Source: Spirochaetota bacterium (GTDB lineage: Bacteria; Spirochaetota; B62-G9). Taken from it: 13,989 nt of DNA. The notes under the pieces were generated by a model that saw only the letters and a program-made list of their open reading frames with translations, was not told the origin of the DNA and did no database searches. The stretch spans positions 1 to 13,989 of the forward strand of contig JALXDB010000377.1 of assembly GCA_026990615.1 (NCBI GenBank), read 5' to 3'. Position numbers and translations under genes: made by a program. Shown piece after piece: positions 13,569 through 13,989 of this stretch. Within the stretch, counting starts at the first letter, position 1, and each line of letters opens with the position of its first letter.

Positions 13569-13989
13569 TTAGATATCCCTTATATCTTGCCCGGTTATCT
13601 TTTTGTAGACTTCCAGGTACTTTTCTACTGTTTTTTCAACCACATCGTCAGGCAAAACCGGAGCAGGTGGAGTCTTATCCCAATCCTGGGCATCCAGCCA
13701 ATCACGGATAAACTGTTTGTCGTAGCTTGGCTGTGGACCGCCCGGTTTGTAGAGATTAATATCCCAGTAGCGGGAGGAATCAGGGGTAAATATTTCATCG
13801 GCCAGCTTTATCTGGCCGTCAATAACAGCAAACTCAAACTTCGTATCGGCCAGGATAATCCCCCTTTTATAGGAGTAGTCATAGGCAAAGTTGTAAAGTT
13901 CAATCGATTTCTCTTTAATAAACTCCGCTCTCTCAGCTCCAATCAGCTCTTTCATTTTTTCAAATCCAATATACTCATCGTGCTCGCCA
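13569..13989 (-). CDS. purC: SAICAR synthetase, C-terminal part (partial)
   Basis: Phosphoribosylaminoimidazole-succinocarboxamide synthase joins CAIR and aspartate using ATP in purine synthesis. Only the last 139 codons or so are inside the window; the N-terminus runs off the right edge. Visible family segments are RGIILADTKFEFAV, DEIFTPDSSRYWD and SYDKQFIRDWLDAQDWDKTP, then PAPVLPDDVVEKTVEKYLEVY. The WDKTPP.P.LP ending is typical of the longer (about 295-residue) form rather than the short form of about 240 residues. An internal ATG at 13955 is not the real start, because the conserved frame continues beyond it (GEHDEYIGFEK). It is upstream of purD in the same operon. Confidence 0.97.
   Translation of the reverse strand, partial: GEHDEYIGFEKMKELIGAERAEFIKEKSIELYNFAYDYSYKRGIILADTKFEFAVIDGQIKLADEIFTPDSSRYWDINLYKPGGPQPSYDKQFIRDWLDAQDWDKTPPAPVLPDDVVEKTVEKYLEVYKKITGQDIRDI

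Noticed and set aside
1..13989. CRISPR array, tRNA cluster, prophage or defence locus
   Set aside because: No regularly spaced direct repeats, no cloverleaf other than the tmRNA end, and every supported gene is a housekeeping or metabolic family.

Overview
This window is a block of bacterial chromosome, moderately AT-rich, with AGA/AGG and ATA codons used freely and strong Shine-Dalgarno sequences. Every protein gene lies on the minus strand; the only plus-strand gene is the tmRNA gene ssrA. All the protein genes are recognisable housekeeping or metabolic families. I see no phage, insertion sequence with an intact transposase, CRISPR array or defence locus. The gene order phoH-pgpH-ybeY-corC-recO, the class II aldolase/PHP pair and the M18 peptidase do not fix a phylum. 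A Deferribacterota-like or spirochaete-like AT-rich bacterium is a guess, not a placement.

Layout, read in the direction of minus-strand transcription (right to left). (1) purC (3' part only) and purD, two steps of purine synthesis. (2) About 840 bases with no intact gene, holding degenerate dispersed repeats, AT-rich hairpins and a broken reading frame. (3) The divergent tmRNA gene on the plus strand, convergent with purCD. (4) An operon of an M18 aminopeptidase, a PHP-domain metal hydrolase and a class II (zinc) aldolase, with a good candidate promoter in the 113-base gap next to ssrA. (5) A long, tightly packed operon aspS-phoH-pgpH-ybeY-corC-recO-cinA (cinA cut by the window edge), with a sigma70-like promoter overlapping the end of the aldolase gene.

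How the genes work together: the aspS operon joins tRNA charging, RNA metabolism (PhoH ATPase, YbeY), cyclic-di-AMP turnover (PgpH-type HD enzyme), a CBS/CorC-type protein, recombinational repair (RecO) and the CinA family. The M18/PHP/aldolase operon looks like peptide plus sugar-phosphate metabolism; the real substrates of the PHP protein and the aldolase are not evident.

The most unusual signals are at translation starts. recO has no AUG, GUG, UUG or CUG codon at its conserved N-terminus and appears to start at AUA behind an ideal Shine-Dalgarno. aspS appears to start at CUG. cinA and the PHP gene use UUG. The remaining interest lies in the intergenic stretch next to tmRNA (repeat remnants and a possible pseudogene) and in the unusual tmRNA tag ADYEALPVAA. 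I found no convincing wholly new system.
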